From contig NZ_JAYMGI010000002.1 of assembly GCF_035825295.1 (NCBI RefSeq), forward strand, positions 3,036,001-3,100,000: DNA of 64,000 nt, read 5' to 3'. The notes below the pieces were generated by a model. It was not told where the DNA came from. It was given only the letters and a program-made list of their open reading frames with translations, and did not search any database. The position numbers and the translations under genes were made by a program. Of the stretch, positions 43,101-54,956 are shown in pieces. The stretch is from Actinacidiphila sp. DG2A-62. Its GTDB lineage: Bacteria > Actinomycetota > Actinomycetes > Streptomycetales > Streptomycetaceae. Positions within the stretch are counted from its first letter, which is position 1. Each line of letters starts with the position of its first letter.

Positions 43101-45113
43101 GAAGCGCTCGCGCGCGTCGTCGCCCAGGTCGCCGAGCGCCGGGTCCAGGCGCAGCCCGAAGTCGTAGACCCAGGCCCGCGACTGGTCGGCGCGGCGCAGT
43201 TCGTACGGCCGCTCGTCGACCACCTCGACGCCGAGCCGCTGCAGCACCGGCAGCACCGCGGACAGCGAGACCGGCGCGCCGGTGCGGTAGATCTTGAAGC
43301 GGCGCTCCTCGGGGGCGGCGCCGACCGGCTCGTAGAGGCTGAGGGTGAAGTCGTCGGCCCCCAGGCTCTCGATGTGCTGGAGGTCGGCGACCGCGGAGCG
43401 CGGTGAGAAGTCCGCCCGGTAGCCGTCGGGGAACGCCTGGCCGTAGCGGCGGGACAGCTCGGCGGCGCGCTCCTCGCCGCACTCGGAGTTGAGCGCCTCG
43501 ACGAAGCCGTCGGCCCACGAGCGGGTGGCCTCGGCGAGCCGGTTCTCGATCCGCTCCAGGTCGGCGTCGGTGAGCTGGGGCAGCGAGCTGCCGGGGTCGA
43601 CGCGGATCACGAAGTGCAGCCTGGACAGCACCGACTCGGTGTTCCAGGCGGTGAAGTCGGCGCTGTGGCCGCCCAGTTCCTCCTGGAGGATGTGGGTCAG
43701 CCGCAGCCGCACCGCGGTGGTGTAGCGGTCGCGCGGCAGGTAGACCAGCGCCGAGTAGTAGCGGCCGTACTCGTCCTGCCGCAGGAACAGCCGCAGCCGG
43801 CGCCGCTCCTGGAGGTAGAGCACGCTGGTGACGATGGAGCGCAGCTCGTCGGTCGGGGTCTGGAACAGCTCGTCGCGCGGGTACGTCTCCAGGATCTGCA
43901 TCAGGTCCCGGCCGTCGTGGCTGTCCGGGGAGAACCCGGCGCCCTCGATGACCTCCTCGACCTTGCGGCGGATCACCGGCACCCGGCGGATCGACTCGGT
44001 GTAGGCGGCCGAGGAGAACAGTCCCAGGAAGCGCCGCTCGCCGACCACCTCGCCGTCCGGGCCGAACGTCTTGACGCCCACGTAGTCCAGGTAGGAGGGG
44101 CGGTGGACGGTGGAGCGGCTGTTGGCCTTGGTGAGGATCAGCAGCTTGTGCTCGCGCGCCTTGGCCCGCGCGTCGGCCGGCAGGCGGCTGAACGACGGGG
44201 AGTTGGGGTGGCCCGGATGTCCGGGATGGGTGCTGTCGGCGTGCGGGTGCACCGGGTCGGAGCGCAGGATGCCGAGTCCGGTGCCGGGCACCGCGACGAG
44301 CACGTCCTCCTGGGACTCGTCGGCGCCGGTCTCGGTGGTGAGTTCGTACTCGCGGTAGCCGAGGAAGGTGAAGTGGTCGTCGGCCAGCCAGCGCATCAGC
44401 TCGACGGCCTCGCCGGTCTCCTGTTCGGGCAGCCCGGCCGGCGGCGCGTCGGTCAGCTCCTCGGCGATGGACAGCGCGGCCTGCCGCATCTTCGCCCAGT
44501 CCTCGACCGACTCGCGCACGTCGGACAGAACCCGGCGCAGGTCGGAGGCGATCTCCTTGAGGTCGGCGCGGTCGGTCTCGCGGTCGATCTCGACGTGGAT
44601 CCAGGACTCGACGAGCATGTCGTGCGGCAGCGGCTCGTCGTCCGCGGCGGCGCTGCCGGCCGCGCCGACGATGTCCAGCAGCTTGCCGGTGACGTCGCGG
44701 CGGACCCGGAACTGCGGGTGGACCACCACGTGGATCGCCCGGTTCGCCTGGGTCAGCGCGTTGGTCACCGAGTCCACCAGGAACGGCATGTCGTCGGTGA
44801 CGACCTCCACCACGGTGTGGCTGCACTGCCAGCCGTTCTCCTCGACCGTGGGGGTGTGCACCCGCACGTTGGCGGTGCCCTGTGGTCGGTTCTCGGCGAT
44901 CCGGTAATGGGAGAGCGCGGCGCCGAAGACGTCGACCGGGTCGCGGTCCACCAGGTCCTCGGGTGCGCTGTGCAGGTAGTAACGCTGGAGGAAAGCGGTC
45001 AGCGCCTCTGTGTCGAGGCCCTGGCCGGGTAGTCCCCCCGCCGGGCTGTTCTCACCTACCCGCGCTGCTCGGTCCAGCAGCTCGGCCTTGGCTTCGTCCA
45101 GCTTGGTCTGCAT
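40140..45113 (-). CDS. NAD-specific glutamate dehydrogenase, large (180 kDa) class
   Basis: A 1657-residue cytoplasmic enzyme that converts glutamate to 2-oxoglutarate and ammonia with NAD, feeding the TCA cycle. The length and sequence match the large GDH first described in Streptomyces clavuligerus. An N-terminal part of about 700 residues holds ACT-like regulatory segments ([20 protein letters not shown] near 78). The catalytic part holds [19 protein letters not shown] and [20 protein letters not shown] near 880, with the substrate-binding lysines, and the NAD-binding segment [20 protein letters not shown]. ATG 45113 has AGGAG 9 nt upstream. It is a single gene with a terminator at its end. 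The antisense strand is open over long stretches, an effect of high GC. Confidence 0.96.
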   Translation of the reverse strand: [1657 protein letters not shown]

Positions 45114-45373
45114 GTCCTCTGACTCCTGTCGCGCGCCTTTGCGTGACGTCGGGTGATGGCACGACGCACCGTGGCACGGGGTTTTCCGCTACGGGACGAC
45201 GCTATGCCGGAAAGGGGGACCACCGTGCCGATGAGCACGAATTGCCCCCTGGTGTGCGGATCAACGGTGATCACGCCAGCAAGGCTATCGCTCTCGGCGG
45301 GGTGGCTGTCATGCGCCGCCTACGTACAAATGCACCACACACCTTTGGCCTGATTGGACAGAAGAATCCGTCC

Positions 45374-46033
45374 TCACGGCCGGGCCGTCAGGCGTATGGC
45401 CTGGTCAACCGCCTCGGCCAGACTGTCGGTCACGGGCACGCCCGCGGTCGAGAGCGACGCGCGGCTGTGCGAGCCCCCGGTGTAGAGCACCGCGTGGGCG
45501 CCCACGTGCGCGGCGGCCACCGCGTCGTCGAGGGCGTCGCCGATCACCACCACGCGGTCGGCGTCGGTGATGCCGAGGGCCTTCAGATGCCGGGCCATCT
45601 GCGCGGCCTTGCCGTCCGTGGAGTGGTCGGGCCGGCCGTCTATCCGCCGGAAGTGGCCGCTGATGCCGTGCCAGCCGACGATGCCGAGGAGTTGGTCGTG
45701 CGGCGCGAGCGAGCACAGCGACTGGGTGAGTCCGGCCGCGGTCTGCGCGGCCAGCAGCTCGGCGGCGCCCTCCGCCAGACCGCAGTTGTCGGCCAGCGCC
45801 CAGTAGTGCCGGTGGAAGGCGGCGTCCATGACCTCCCATTCGGCGTCCGTGGGCAGCCGTCCGATCAGCCGCTCGTAGAACCGCGGCACCGGTACGCAGT
45901 ACAGCTCCTTGTACCGCTCGAGCGTGATCGGGGGCAGACCGAGTTCGGCGAAGGAGGCGTTCGTGGCCTCGATCACCGCGTCGATGTCGTGGAAGAGGGT
46001 GCCGTTCCAGTCCCACACCAGATGCGCGTTCAC
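45374..46033 (-). CDS. HAD-superfamily hydrolase (phosphatase-like)
   Basis: 219 residues from GTG 46033. Motif I is VWDWNGTLFHD, with the nucleophile Asp and the acid/base Asp position taken by Asn (DWNGT), a variant common in actinobacterial relatives. The helical cap follows, then SLCSLAPHDQL (motif II), the lysine in DGKAAQM, and VVVIGDALDDAVAA (motif IV). This places it among PGP/beta-phosphoglucomutase-like HAD enzymes. The substrate is not known. The GTG lacks a strong ribosome site; no better start is seen in frame. Confidence 0.85.
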   Translation of the reverse strand: MNAHLVWDWNGTLFHDIDAVIEATNASFAELGLPPITLERYKELYCVPVPRFYERLIGRLPTDAEWEVMDAAFHRHYWALADNCGLAEGAAELLAAQTAAGLTQSLCSLAPHDQLLGIVGWHGISGHFRRIDGRPDHSTDGKAAQMARHLKALGITDADRVVVIGDALDDAVAAAHVGAHAVLYTGGSHSRASLSTAGVPVTDSLAEAVDQAIRLTARP

Positions 46034-46116
46034 ATCCGGAACGGTACCCGCGGGAGGCGACAGCCCGTTTTCCGCCTGTGGAAAACTTCCGGAACCCGCG
46101 GCTGACCTGCGAAGGC

Positions 46117-46623
46117 TCAGCCGATCAGATGCGGGATCTCCTGCGTGGCGAACCACAGCAGCTCGTGGTCCTCGGCGCCGTCGACGGTGAACTGCGCGTC
46201 GTCGTCGCCCGCGTCCGCGGCGCCCACCGCGTCCGCGGCCGCGGCCACGTCCGGCTCCGCGTCGGCGGCGTCGGCGTGCACCGCCGCGGCGTCCGCGAGC
46301 CGTACCGGCGAGGACAGTCGCACCCGGCCGAGGAAGGCGGGGTCCAGACCGCGGTCGGGGTCGAAGCCCACCGCCGCGTCGGCCACGTCCACCGCCACGA
46401 CCACCCGGCGGCGCGGCGTCCCCGGATCGGCGGCCAGCAGCCGCAGCGAAGCCTGGGCGGCCCGCGTCAACGCCGCGTACTCCAGCTCCTCGATGTCGTC
46501 GGAGACGTACCACTCGCGCAGGCTCGGCGTCACCGCGACGGCGTCCAGCGGGGCCGGCCCCAGTTCCCCGGCCTTGTGGGCGTCGGCCAGCCCGGCGAGC
46601 GTGGTGGGAATGTAGACGCGCAT
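46117..46623 (-). CDS. Conserved actinobacterial protein (DUF6912-like)
   Basis: 168 residues from ATG 46623. It starts MRVYIPTTLAGLADAHKAG and ends ELLWFATQEIPHLIG, both well preserved in Streptomyces relatives as I recall them; the family name is from memory. No signal peptide, helix span or catalytic motif stands out. An acidic Ala/Asp-rich stretch lies at about 120-150. It is 83 nt upstream of the HAD gene on the same strand. Function unknown. Confidence 0.75.
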   Translation of the reverse strand: MRVYIPTTLAGLADAHKAGELGPAPLDAVAVTPSLREWYVSDDIEELEYAALTRAAQASLRLLAADPGTPRRRVVVAVDVADAAVGFDPDRGLDPAFLGRVRLSSPVRLADAAAVHADAADAEPDVAAAADAVGAADAGDDDAQFTVDGAEDHELLWFATQEIPHLIG

Positions 46624-46763
46624 GGCGTGAAGCATACGTGCGGAACCAGCCTGATAGGTGAATCCGGGCGGCCCCGCCACGCGGGCGGCGGCTGCTTGCC
46701 CGGCCCCGATCCGGCCCCCTACAACCGGCCCTACCAACCGGTAACGATCTTTGGGGGTCCGCC

Positions 46764-47234
46764 GTGCACACGCCGTCCCAGTCCCTGGCCGCCCGCCGCA
46801 AGGGCGGCGGCACCGCGCCGCCGGGCCGCCGCGACCCGCGCGGCCCGGGCGCCCGCTCGCAGGGCCCCGCACGCACCGCGCCGCGCCCGCTGCCGCCCCA
46901 CGTGTGGTTCGCCGGGCGGCTGCTCGACGTGCTCACCGGACGCCGCCCGCTGACCTCGCTGGCCGGCCGGGTCCGCGACGAGGCGTACCAGCGGCTGTGG
47001 GAGCTGCACGCCGCCCGCGCGGACTGGCGGCGGCGCGCCCGCGGACGTACCCCGTACGTGTACCGCTGCCGGTGCTTCCGCACCGACGGCGGCGCGCTGG
47101 AGGTGACCGCGGTGGTGGCGCTGGACCGGGACGTCTTCCGTGCGCTGGCCTTCCGGCTGGAACCCGGCAACGAGGAGTCGGGGCCCGGCTACGGCCCGGC
47201 CCGCTGGCGCTGCACCGAGGTCGCGGCCAGGTGA
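46764..47234 (+). CDS. Rv3235-family protein
   Basis: A 156-residue protein. GTG 46764 has GGGGG 6 nt upstream. The first 45 residues are Arg/Pro/Gly-rich, then a compact domain: HVWFAGRLLDVLTGRRPLTS, LAGRVRDEAYQRLWE, and CRCFRTDGGALEVTAVVALD. This matches the Rv3235 family, which lies near secA1 in Mycobacterium and here is convergent with secA. The role is unknown. Confidence 0.8.
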   Translation: MHTPSQSLAARRKGGGTAPPGRRDPRGPGARSQGPARTAPRPLPPHVWFAGRLLDVLTGRRPLTSLAGRVRDEAYQRLWELHAARADWRRRARGRTPYVYRCRCFRTDGGALEVTAVVALDRDVFRALAFRLEPGNEESGPGYGPARWRCTEVAAR

Positions 47235-47302
47235 GCGGGACGAGCTGGACGACCGAGGCCACCGGCGCGACCGGGATGTCCGGGACGGCCGGACCGCAAA
47301 CA

Positions 47303-47336
47303 GTTCGGGGCCGGACCCGAAGGCCCGGCCCCGAAC
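47303..47336. terminator. Bidirectional hairpin terminator before secA end
   Basis: Perfect 12-bp arms (47303-47314 with 47325-47336) and a 10-nt loop between the convergent Rv3235-family gene and secA. Confidence 0.8.
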
Positions 47337-47372
47337 CGGTCTGCGCGGGCGGCCCGTTCGGCCGCGCCGCGG

Positions 47373-50201
<2,829 letters not shown>

Positions 50202-50379
50202 GTAGGCTGGCTCCTTGCCGGTCGGGCCTGGCGCGGCTGCCGCGCCGGCACAGCGGGGTTCCTGATCTGTCTCGTCCCGGCTGCAACGGCCATCGTAAGC
50301 GAGGAGACCAGGCGGCCGGGAGGCCCGGCATCAGCAAAACGGTTTTCCGGCACCCGCAGTGCCCGGCGATACTCGGCTG

Positions 50380-50976
50380 ATGGAGCCCGTCACCCTCACC
50401 ACCGAGCGGCTGCTGCTGCGGCGGCTGGAGCCGCAGGACCTGGACGCGGTCGTCGCGGCCTGCCAGGACCCCGAGATCCCGCGCTGGACGTCGGTGCCGT
50501 CCCCTTATACGCGCGAGCACGGCGAGCACTTCATCAACGAGGTCAGCGCGGGCGGATGGCGCGACGACACGATGTACAACTTCGGCGTCTTCACCCGTGA
50601 GAGCGGCGCCCTGGTCAGCTCGATGGGCCTGCTCAGGCTCCAGCAGCTGGGGCACCCGCAGCGGCAGGCGGAGCTCGGCTACTGGACGGCCAGGGAGCAG
50701 CGCGGCAGGGGCTACACCACCGAGGCGGCGCGGGCGGTGTGCGTCTGGGGCTTCGAGTCGCTCGGCGTGGACCGCCTGGAGTGGTACGCCGAGGCCGGCA
50801 ACGAGGGGTCGCGCGCGGTGGCCCTGAAGCTGGGCTTCGTGATGGAGGGCGTGCTGCGGTCCAAGGTCGTCCACGCGGGGACGCGGCGCGACGCGTGGGT
50901 CGGGTCGCTGCTGCCGTCGGACTGGGGCCGCGAGCCGGTGCAGCCGTACCTGCCGTACCCGTCGCAGCCTTCGTGA
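50380..50976 (+). CDS. GNAT-family N-acetyltransferase (RimJ/RimL-like)
   Basis: 198 residues from ATG 50380 (MEPVTLTTERLLLRR). TERLLLRRLEPQDLDAV is the usual start of RimJ/RimL-type acetyltransferases. The acetyl-CoA binding motif A is ELGYWTAREQRGRGYTTEA, followed by WYAEAGNEGSRAVALKLGF and MEGVLRS. It probably acetylates a protein N-terminus or a small amine; the target is unknown. The ribosome site is weak. An in-frame longer start at 50359 is less likely. Confidence 0.88.
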   Translation: MEPVTLTTERLLLRRLEPQDLDAVVAACQDPEIPRWTSVPSPYTREHGEHFINEVSAGGWRDDTMYNFGVFTRESGALVSSMGLLRLQQLGHPQRQAELGYWTAREQRGRGYTTEAARAVCVWGFESLGVDRLEWYAEAGNEGSRAVALKLGFVMEGVLRSKVVHAGTRRDAWVGSLLPSDWGREPVQPYLPYPSQPS

Positions 50977-51091
50977 CCGGCGTGCGGGGTGCGCCGGCGT
51001 GCCCGTCGCGAGCGCCGCGTCCGCCGGCGCTGCGGGCGGTGAGTCCGCAGGTCAGGGCCGGTTGTCAGTGGGCGGCCCTACGCTTCGGGGC

Positions 51092-52275
51092 ATGACTGCC
51101 GTGCCGCCTCCCCAGCTCAGCCTGTCCGCCGACCAGGCCCGCAGGATCGCCCTGCGCGCCCAGGGGTTCCTGGGCGCCCCCGACCGGCGGGCGGGTACCC
51201 GCGGGGTGCTGCGGTCGCTGGGCGCGGTGCAGCTGGACACCATCTCGGTGCTCGCCCGCTCGCACGAGCTGGTCCCGTACGCCCGGCTCGGCGCGGTGGG
51301 CCGGGAGTCGGTGGAGCGCGCGTACTGGACGGGCAACCACGCCTTCGAGTACTGGTCGCACGCCGCCTGCATCCTGCCGATCGAGGAATGGCCGCATTTC
51401 GCCTTCCGCCGCCGCGCCCGGCGGGCCCGCGGCCACCGCTGGCACGTGCTGGCCGACGCCGAGCGGTCCTGCGCCGCGGTGCTCGACCAGCTGCGGGCCG
51501 AGGGCCCGCAGACCTCGACGCAGCTGGGCGGCGCCAAGAACGGCGGACCGTGGTGGGACTGGTCGGAGACCAAGATCGCGGTCGAGTGGCTGCTCGACAC
51601 CGGCGAGGTGGTGTGCACCGAGCGCCGCGGCTGGAAGCGGGTGTACGACCTGGCCGAGCGCGCGGTGCCGGCCGAGCTGCTGCACGACGACATCGACGAC
51701 GCGGAGTGCGTGCGCCGGCTGGTCGCGCAGGCGGGCGCGGCGATGGGGGTGGCCACCCGCGCCGACCTGGCGGACTACCACCGGCTCAAGGGCGAGCAGG
51801 TCATGGCGGTGATAGAGGGCACGGGCCTGGTCCCGGTGGAGGTCGAGGGGTGGGGCCGGCCTGGGCGGACCCGGCGGCGCTGGCGGAGGAGCCGCGCGGC
51901 CGGCACCGTACGACGCTGCTGTCGCCCTTCGACTCGCTGATCTGGGACCGTCCGCGCACCGAGCGGATCTTCGGCTTCACCCACCGGCTGGAGGCCTACA
52001 CTCCCAAGCCCAAGCGCGTCCACGGCTACTACGCGATGCCGCTGCTGGCCGGCGGGAAGCTGGTGGGACGGGTCGACCCGGCGCGCGAGGGCCGGGCCCT
52101 GGTGGCGCGGCAGGTCTCGCTGGACGGTCCCAAGGCGGTGCAGCCCGCGGCCGACGCCATCGCCGAGGCGGCCGGCTGGGTGGGCTGCGACGAGGCGAGG
52201 GTGGAGCGTGTGCTGCCCGAGACGCTGCGGGAGCCCCTGGTCGCGGCGGTCAAGCGCGGCCACGACTGCCGCTGA
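51092..52275 (+). pseudogene. YcaQ/AlkZ-like winged-helix DNA glycosylase, one frameshift
   Basis: Winged-helix protein of the YcaQ/AlkZ family, whose members excise crosslinked or bulky bases from DNA. ATG 51092. GAVQLDTISVLARSH holds the QxD catalytic motif, and EYWSHAACILP, WWDWSETKIAVEWLLDTGEV and RRGWKRVYDLAER are family blocks. At about 51856-51862 (GGCCGGCCTGGGCGG) one base is missing; with it restored the frame goes on as WADPAALAEEP and LLSPFDSLIWDRPRTERIFGF, ending at 52275. As read, a first product ends at 51940. Everything else is intact, so an error in sequencing is the simpler cause. Confidence 0.8.
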
Positions 52276-52312
52276 GCCGGTCCGGCCGGCGGGAGCGGCG
52301 GGGCCGGCGGGG

Positions 52313-53050
52313 TCAGCGGATTTCGAGGATCTTCTCGCGCATCGCGTAGACCACCGCTTCCATCCGGGAGTGGAGCTGGAGCTTCTCCAGGATGTTGCGC
52401 ACGTGGTTCTTCACGGTGTTCTCGCTGATGAACAGTTCCTTGGCGATGTCGCGGTTGTTCAGACCGGTCGCGACCAGCTTGAGGACCTCAAGCTCGCGGT
52501 CGGTGAGCTTGGGCGCGGGCAGCAGCCGCCGCTCGTCGGTGCGCTGGATCATCGACTTGAACTCGGTCAGCAGCTTCGACGCCATCGACGGGCTGATCTG
52601 CGACTGCCCGTCGGCCACCGCCCGGATCGCGGTGGCGACCTCGTCCGTGGAGATCTCCTTGAGCAGGTAGCCGGTCGCCCCCGCCTTGATCGCCTCGTAG
52701 AGGTCGGCCTCCTCGTCGCTTATCGTCAACATGATGATCTTGGCGCTGGGCGCGACCTCCTTGATCGAGGTGCACGCCTCGATGCCGCCGCGGCGCGGCA
52801 TCCGCACGTCCATCAGCACGATGTCCGGCAGCAGGTCGGCGGCCTTCTCCACGGCCTCGGCGCCGTCGCCCGCCTCCCCGATGACCTCGATGTCCTCCTC
52901 GGTGGCCAGCACGATCTCCAGGCCCCTGCGGAACAACGCGTGATCGTCGACCACGAGCACCCTGATGGGCTCGGCCCGGACCGGCCCCGGCCGTTCGCCG
53001 TACGCGGCCGGGCCGCGCTCGCCGGGGCCCCCGTGTTCGAAGTCCGGCAT
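52313..53050 (-). CDS. NarL/LuxR-type orphan response regulator
   Basis: 245 residues. ATG 53050 has a strong GGAGGGGGAG ribosome site. Receiver domain about 28-145 with the acidic pair VVDDHALFRRG, phospho-acceptor Asp81 in VLMDVRMPRRGG and the Lys in LLKEIS. LuxR-type DNA-binding helix-turn-helix at the C-terminus: LTDRELEVLKLVATG, NNRDIAKELFISENTVKNHV. No histidine kinase gene lies beside it. This regulator is strongly conserved beside hpf in Streptomyces (SCO3008 in S. coelicolor, as I recall). Target genes cannot be told from the sequence. Confidence 0.94.
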   Translation of the reverse strand: MPDFEHGGPGERGPAAYGERPGPVRAEPIRVLVVDDHALFRRGLEIVLATEEDIEVIGEAGDGAEAVEKAADLLPDIVLMDVRMPRRGGIEACTSIKEVAPSAKIIMLTISDEEADLYEAIKAGATGYLLKEISTDEVATAIRAVADGQSQISPSMASKLLTEFKSMIQRTDERRLLPAPKLTDRELEVLKLVATGLNNRDIAKELFISENTVKNHVRNILEKLQLHSRMEAVVYAMREKILEIR

Positions 53051-53111
53051 CAGTTACTCCCCCTCCAGACCACCATCACCACGGGCCCAGCATTTCACGT
53101 CCGGACGGCGG

Positions 53112-53141
53112 CGGTGCCCCCAAGCGACCTCGGGGGCACCG
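53112..53141 (-). terminator. Hairpin terminator after hpf
   Basis: Perfect 10-bp arms CGGTGCCCCC (53112-53121) and GGGGGCACCG (53132-53141) with a 10-nt loop, about 100 nt past the hpf stop on the minus strand and before the response regulator start. Confidence 0.7.
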
Positions 53142-53239
53142 GACTTCGCCATCTTGGACGGCGATCAACCGCCGCCGATCAACAGCCGATCAGCCGCCGA
53201 CCGGCCGCCGACCGGCCGCCGCCGATCGAGCACTCCGGA

Positions 53240-53932
53240 TCAGGCGCCGTGGCCCAGCACGCTGCCCGCCCCGGCCGGCGCCTGCGTCCCGGCCTGGTCC
53301 GCGTTCAGGTGGATGACGCCGTAGTCGTAGCCGTGCCGGCGGTAGACCACGCTGGGCAGCTTCGTCTCGCTGTCCACGAACAGGTAGAAGTCGTGCCCGA
53401 CCAGTTCCATCTCGTAGAGCGCCTGGTCCAGCGCCATCGGCGCCGCGGCGTGGGTCTTCTCCCTGACCACCAGCGGTCCCTCGCCGCGCACCTCCAGCGG
53501 CCCGAACCGGGTGGTCGGAACCCCGTCCCCCTGCTGCTCGTCCACGACCAGCGTGCCGTCCCCGTCCAGCCGCGCGGCGCCGGGGACCGCCGCGCCCACC
53601 TCTGCGGCGGGCGTCCTCGCGTTGCCCCTGCGGGTGTGCCGCTTGCTCGCCGCCTTGCGCAGCCGCGCCTCCAGCTTGGTGACGGCGACGTCCAGCGCGG
53701 CGTACGGGTCGGCGGCGGCGGCCTCCGCGCGCACCACCGGACCCCGGGTGTTCAGCGTGATCTCCACCCGGTCGGAACGGTCCGCCTGCCGGGGGTTGAG
53801 CTCCTTGGACACCTCGACGTCGAGGCTGATCACCTTGCCGTCGAGCTTCTGGATCTTGTCCAGCTTCTCGGCCACGTGCTTACGGAACCTCTCGGGCACC
53901 TCGGTCTTGCGGCCCTTGACGACGATGTCCAC
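53240..53932 (-). CDS. hpf: Ribosome hibernation promoting factor, long form
   Basis: 230 residues from GTG 53932, with CGGAG 6 nt upstream. The N-terminal HPF/RaiA domain (MDIVVKGRKTEVPERFRKHV, then VEITLNTRGPVVRAEA) binds the small ribosomal subunit at the decoding site. The C-terminal dimerisation domain (MALDQALYEMELVGHDFYLF, VVYRRHGYDYGVIHL) joins two ribosomes into 100S particles in resting cells. The linker of about 60 residues is Ala/Gly-rich. This two-domain build is the long form usual in Gram-positive bacteria. Confidence 0.96.
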   Translation of the reverse strand: MDIVVKGRKTEVPERFRKHVAEKLDKIQKLDGKVISLDVEVSKELNPRQADRSDRVEITLNTRGPVVRAEAAAADPYAALDVAVTKLEARLRKAASKRHTRRGNARTPAAEVGAAVPGAARLDGDGTLVVDEQQGDGVPTTRFGPLEVRGEGPLVVREKTHAAAPMALDQALYEMELVGHDFYLFVDSETKLPSVVYRRHGYDYGVIHLNADQAGTQAPAGAGSVLGHGA

Positions 53933-54278
53933 GCAGAACTCCGTTCCCGGATCGCCCTCGTGACCGGGGGCGATCCCTTTCCTGGCCGGAACGGATGCCA
54001 GTCCGCCCGGCGCTGCGTTGGCTGCCGCTCCGCCGCCCCCGGGGCTTCCGGGTGCCGCGAAGCCGCGGCTTTCACCTCCTTCTGCCCCACTGGGAAGATC
54101 AACACCCGCGGTGTCGTCGTCCCTCTCACCCGAACATAGTCCCGGAGTGTGGATGTCGGCATCCCCAGCGACGCGACAGCTCCTTGCGAGTGAATGTCCC
54201 CCTCTCCCGCCTGCGGCGATGCGCCCGCGAGCGGTTCCCGTGCGCCTCCCTCGTCGTCATGGACCCTGCGGCCCGTCG
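53933..54278. promoter_or_regulatory. Upstream region of hpf; no gene seen
   Basis: These 346 bp lie between hpf and the end of comF, both on the minus strand. No coding region is credible. The hpf promoter and 5' leader should be here; hpf genes are usually under stress control, but no sigma-factor boxes could be named with certainty. Confidence 0.4.
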
Positions 54279-54956
54279 TCATGGATCATGCGGTCCGGCC
54301 ACCACGGCCGCCCCGGCGACCCGGCCGCCGGCGACGGTCACGGCCCGGGCCGCCACCGCCAGTGACGCCCCCGTGGTCATGAGGTCGTCGACCAGCACCA
54401 CCGGCGCGACCGCCAGCAGTGCCGCGGGGCCCGGGGCGGCCGCCACCGCCCCGGCCAGGTTCGCCAGCCGCCGGGCCGCGGGCAGGCCGGACTGGTCGGC
54501 GACCGGGCGCAGCTGCCGCAACGCCGCGAGCGTCCTGGCGGGGACGCCGTGGCGCCGCAGCTCACCGGCCGCCGCCCTGGCCATCCGGACCGTGGCGTCG
54601 TGCCCGCGCTGCGCCACCGCCCGACGGGAGGACGGCACCGGCACCAGCAGCAGCGGCCCCGCGGCGCCGGAACCGCGGACCGCCCCCGCCAGCGCGGCCC
54701 CCAGCGGCGCGGCCAGCCCCAGCGCACCCCGCTCCTTGTGCGCGAGGATGACCGCGCGGACCTCGTCCGCGTACGTCCCGACCGCCCAGACCGGCGGCAG
54801 CCCCGGCGGCTCGGGGGACGGCCGCACCCGCCGCGCCGTGGCCACCCCGCCCAGCCGACCCCGGCACCGCACGCACAGCTCCGTCCGCGGACGCCCGCAG
54901 CCCGCGCAGTCCGCCGGGAGGACCAACCCGGCGATCTCCTGCCACCAGCCCCGCAT
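54279..54956 (-). CDS. ComF-family phosphoribosyltransferase-like protein
   Basis: 225 residues from ATG 54956. Two CxxC knuckles at the N-terminus (CAGC and CVRC) resemble the zinc finger of ComFC. The PRPP-binding loop VVLVDDLMTTGASLA is clear near the C-terminus, and VPVPSSRRAVAQRGHD is the ComF block that comes before it. In competent bacteria ComF helps take up single-stranded DNA; in Streptomyces its role is unknown. It lies upstream of hpf and downstream of lpqB, as in other streptomycetes. Confidence 0.9.
   Translation of the reverse strand: MRGWWQEIAGLVLPADCAGCGRPRTELCVRCRGRLGGVATARRVRPSPEPPGLPPVWAVGTYADEVRAVILAHKERGALGLAAPLGAALAGAVRGSGAAGPLLLVPVPSSRRAVAQRGHDATVRMARAAAGELRRHGVPARTLAALRQLRPVADQSGLPAARRLANLAGAVAAAPGPAALLAVAPVVLVDDLMTTGASLAVAARAVTVAGGRVAGAAVVAGPHDP

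Noticed and set aside
39202..44826. An 1874-codon open frame overlapping the glutamate dehydrogenase in another frame
   Set aside because: The dehydrogenase frame is certain from its motifs; the other frame is Arg/Pro/Gly-rich without likeness to any protein.
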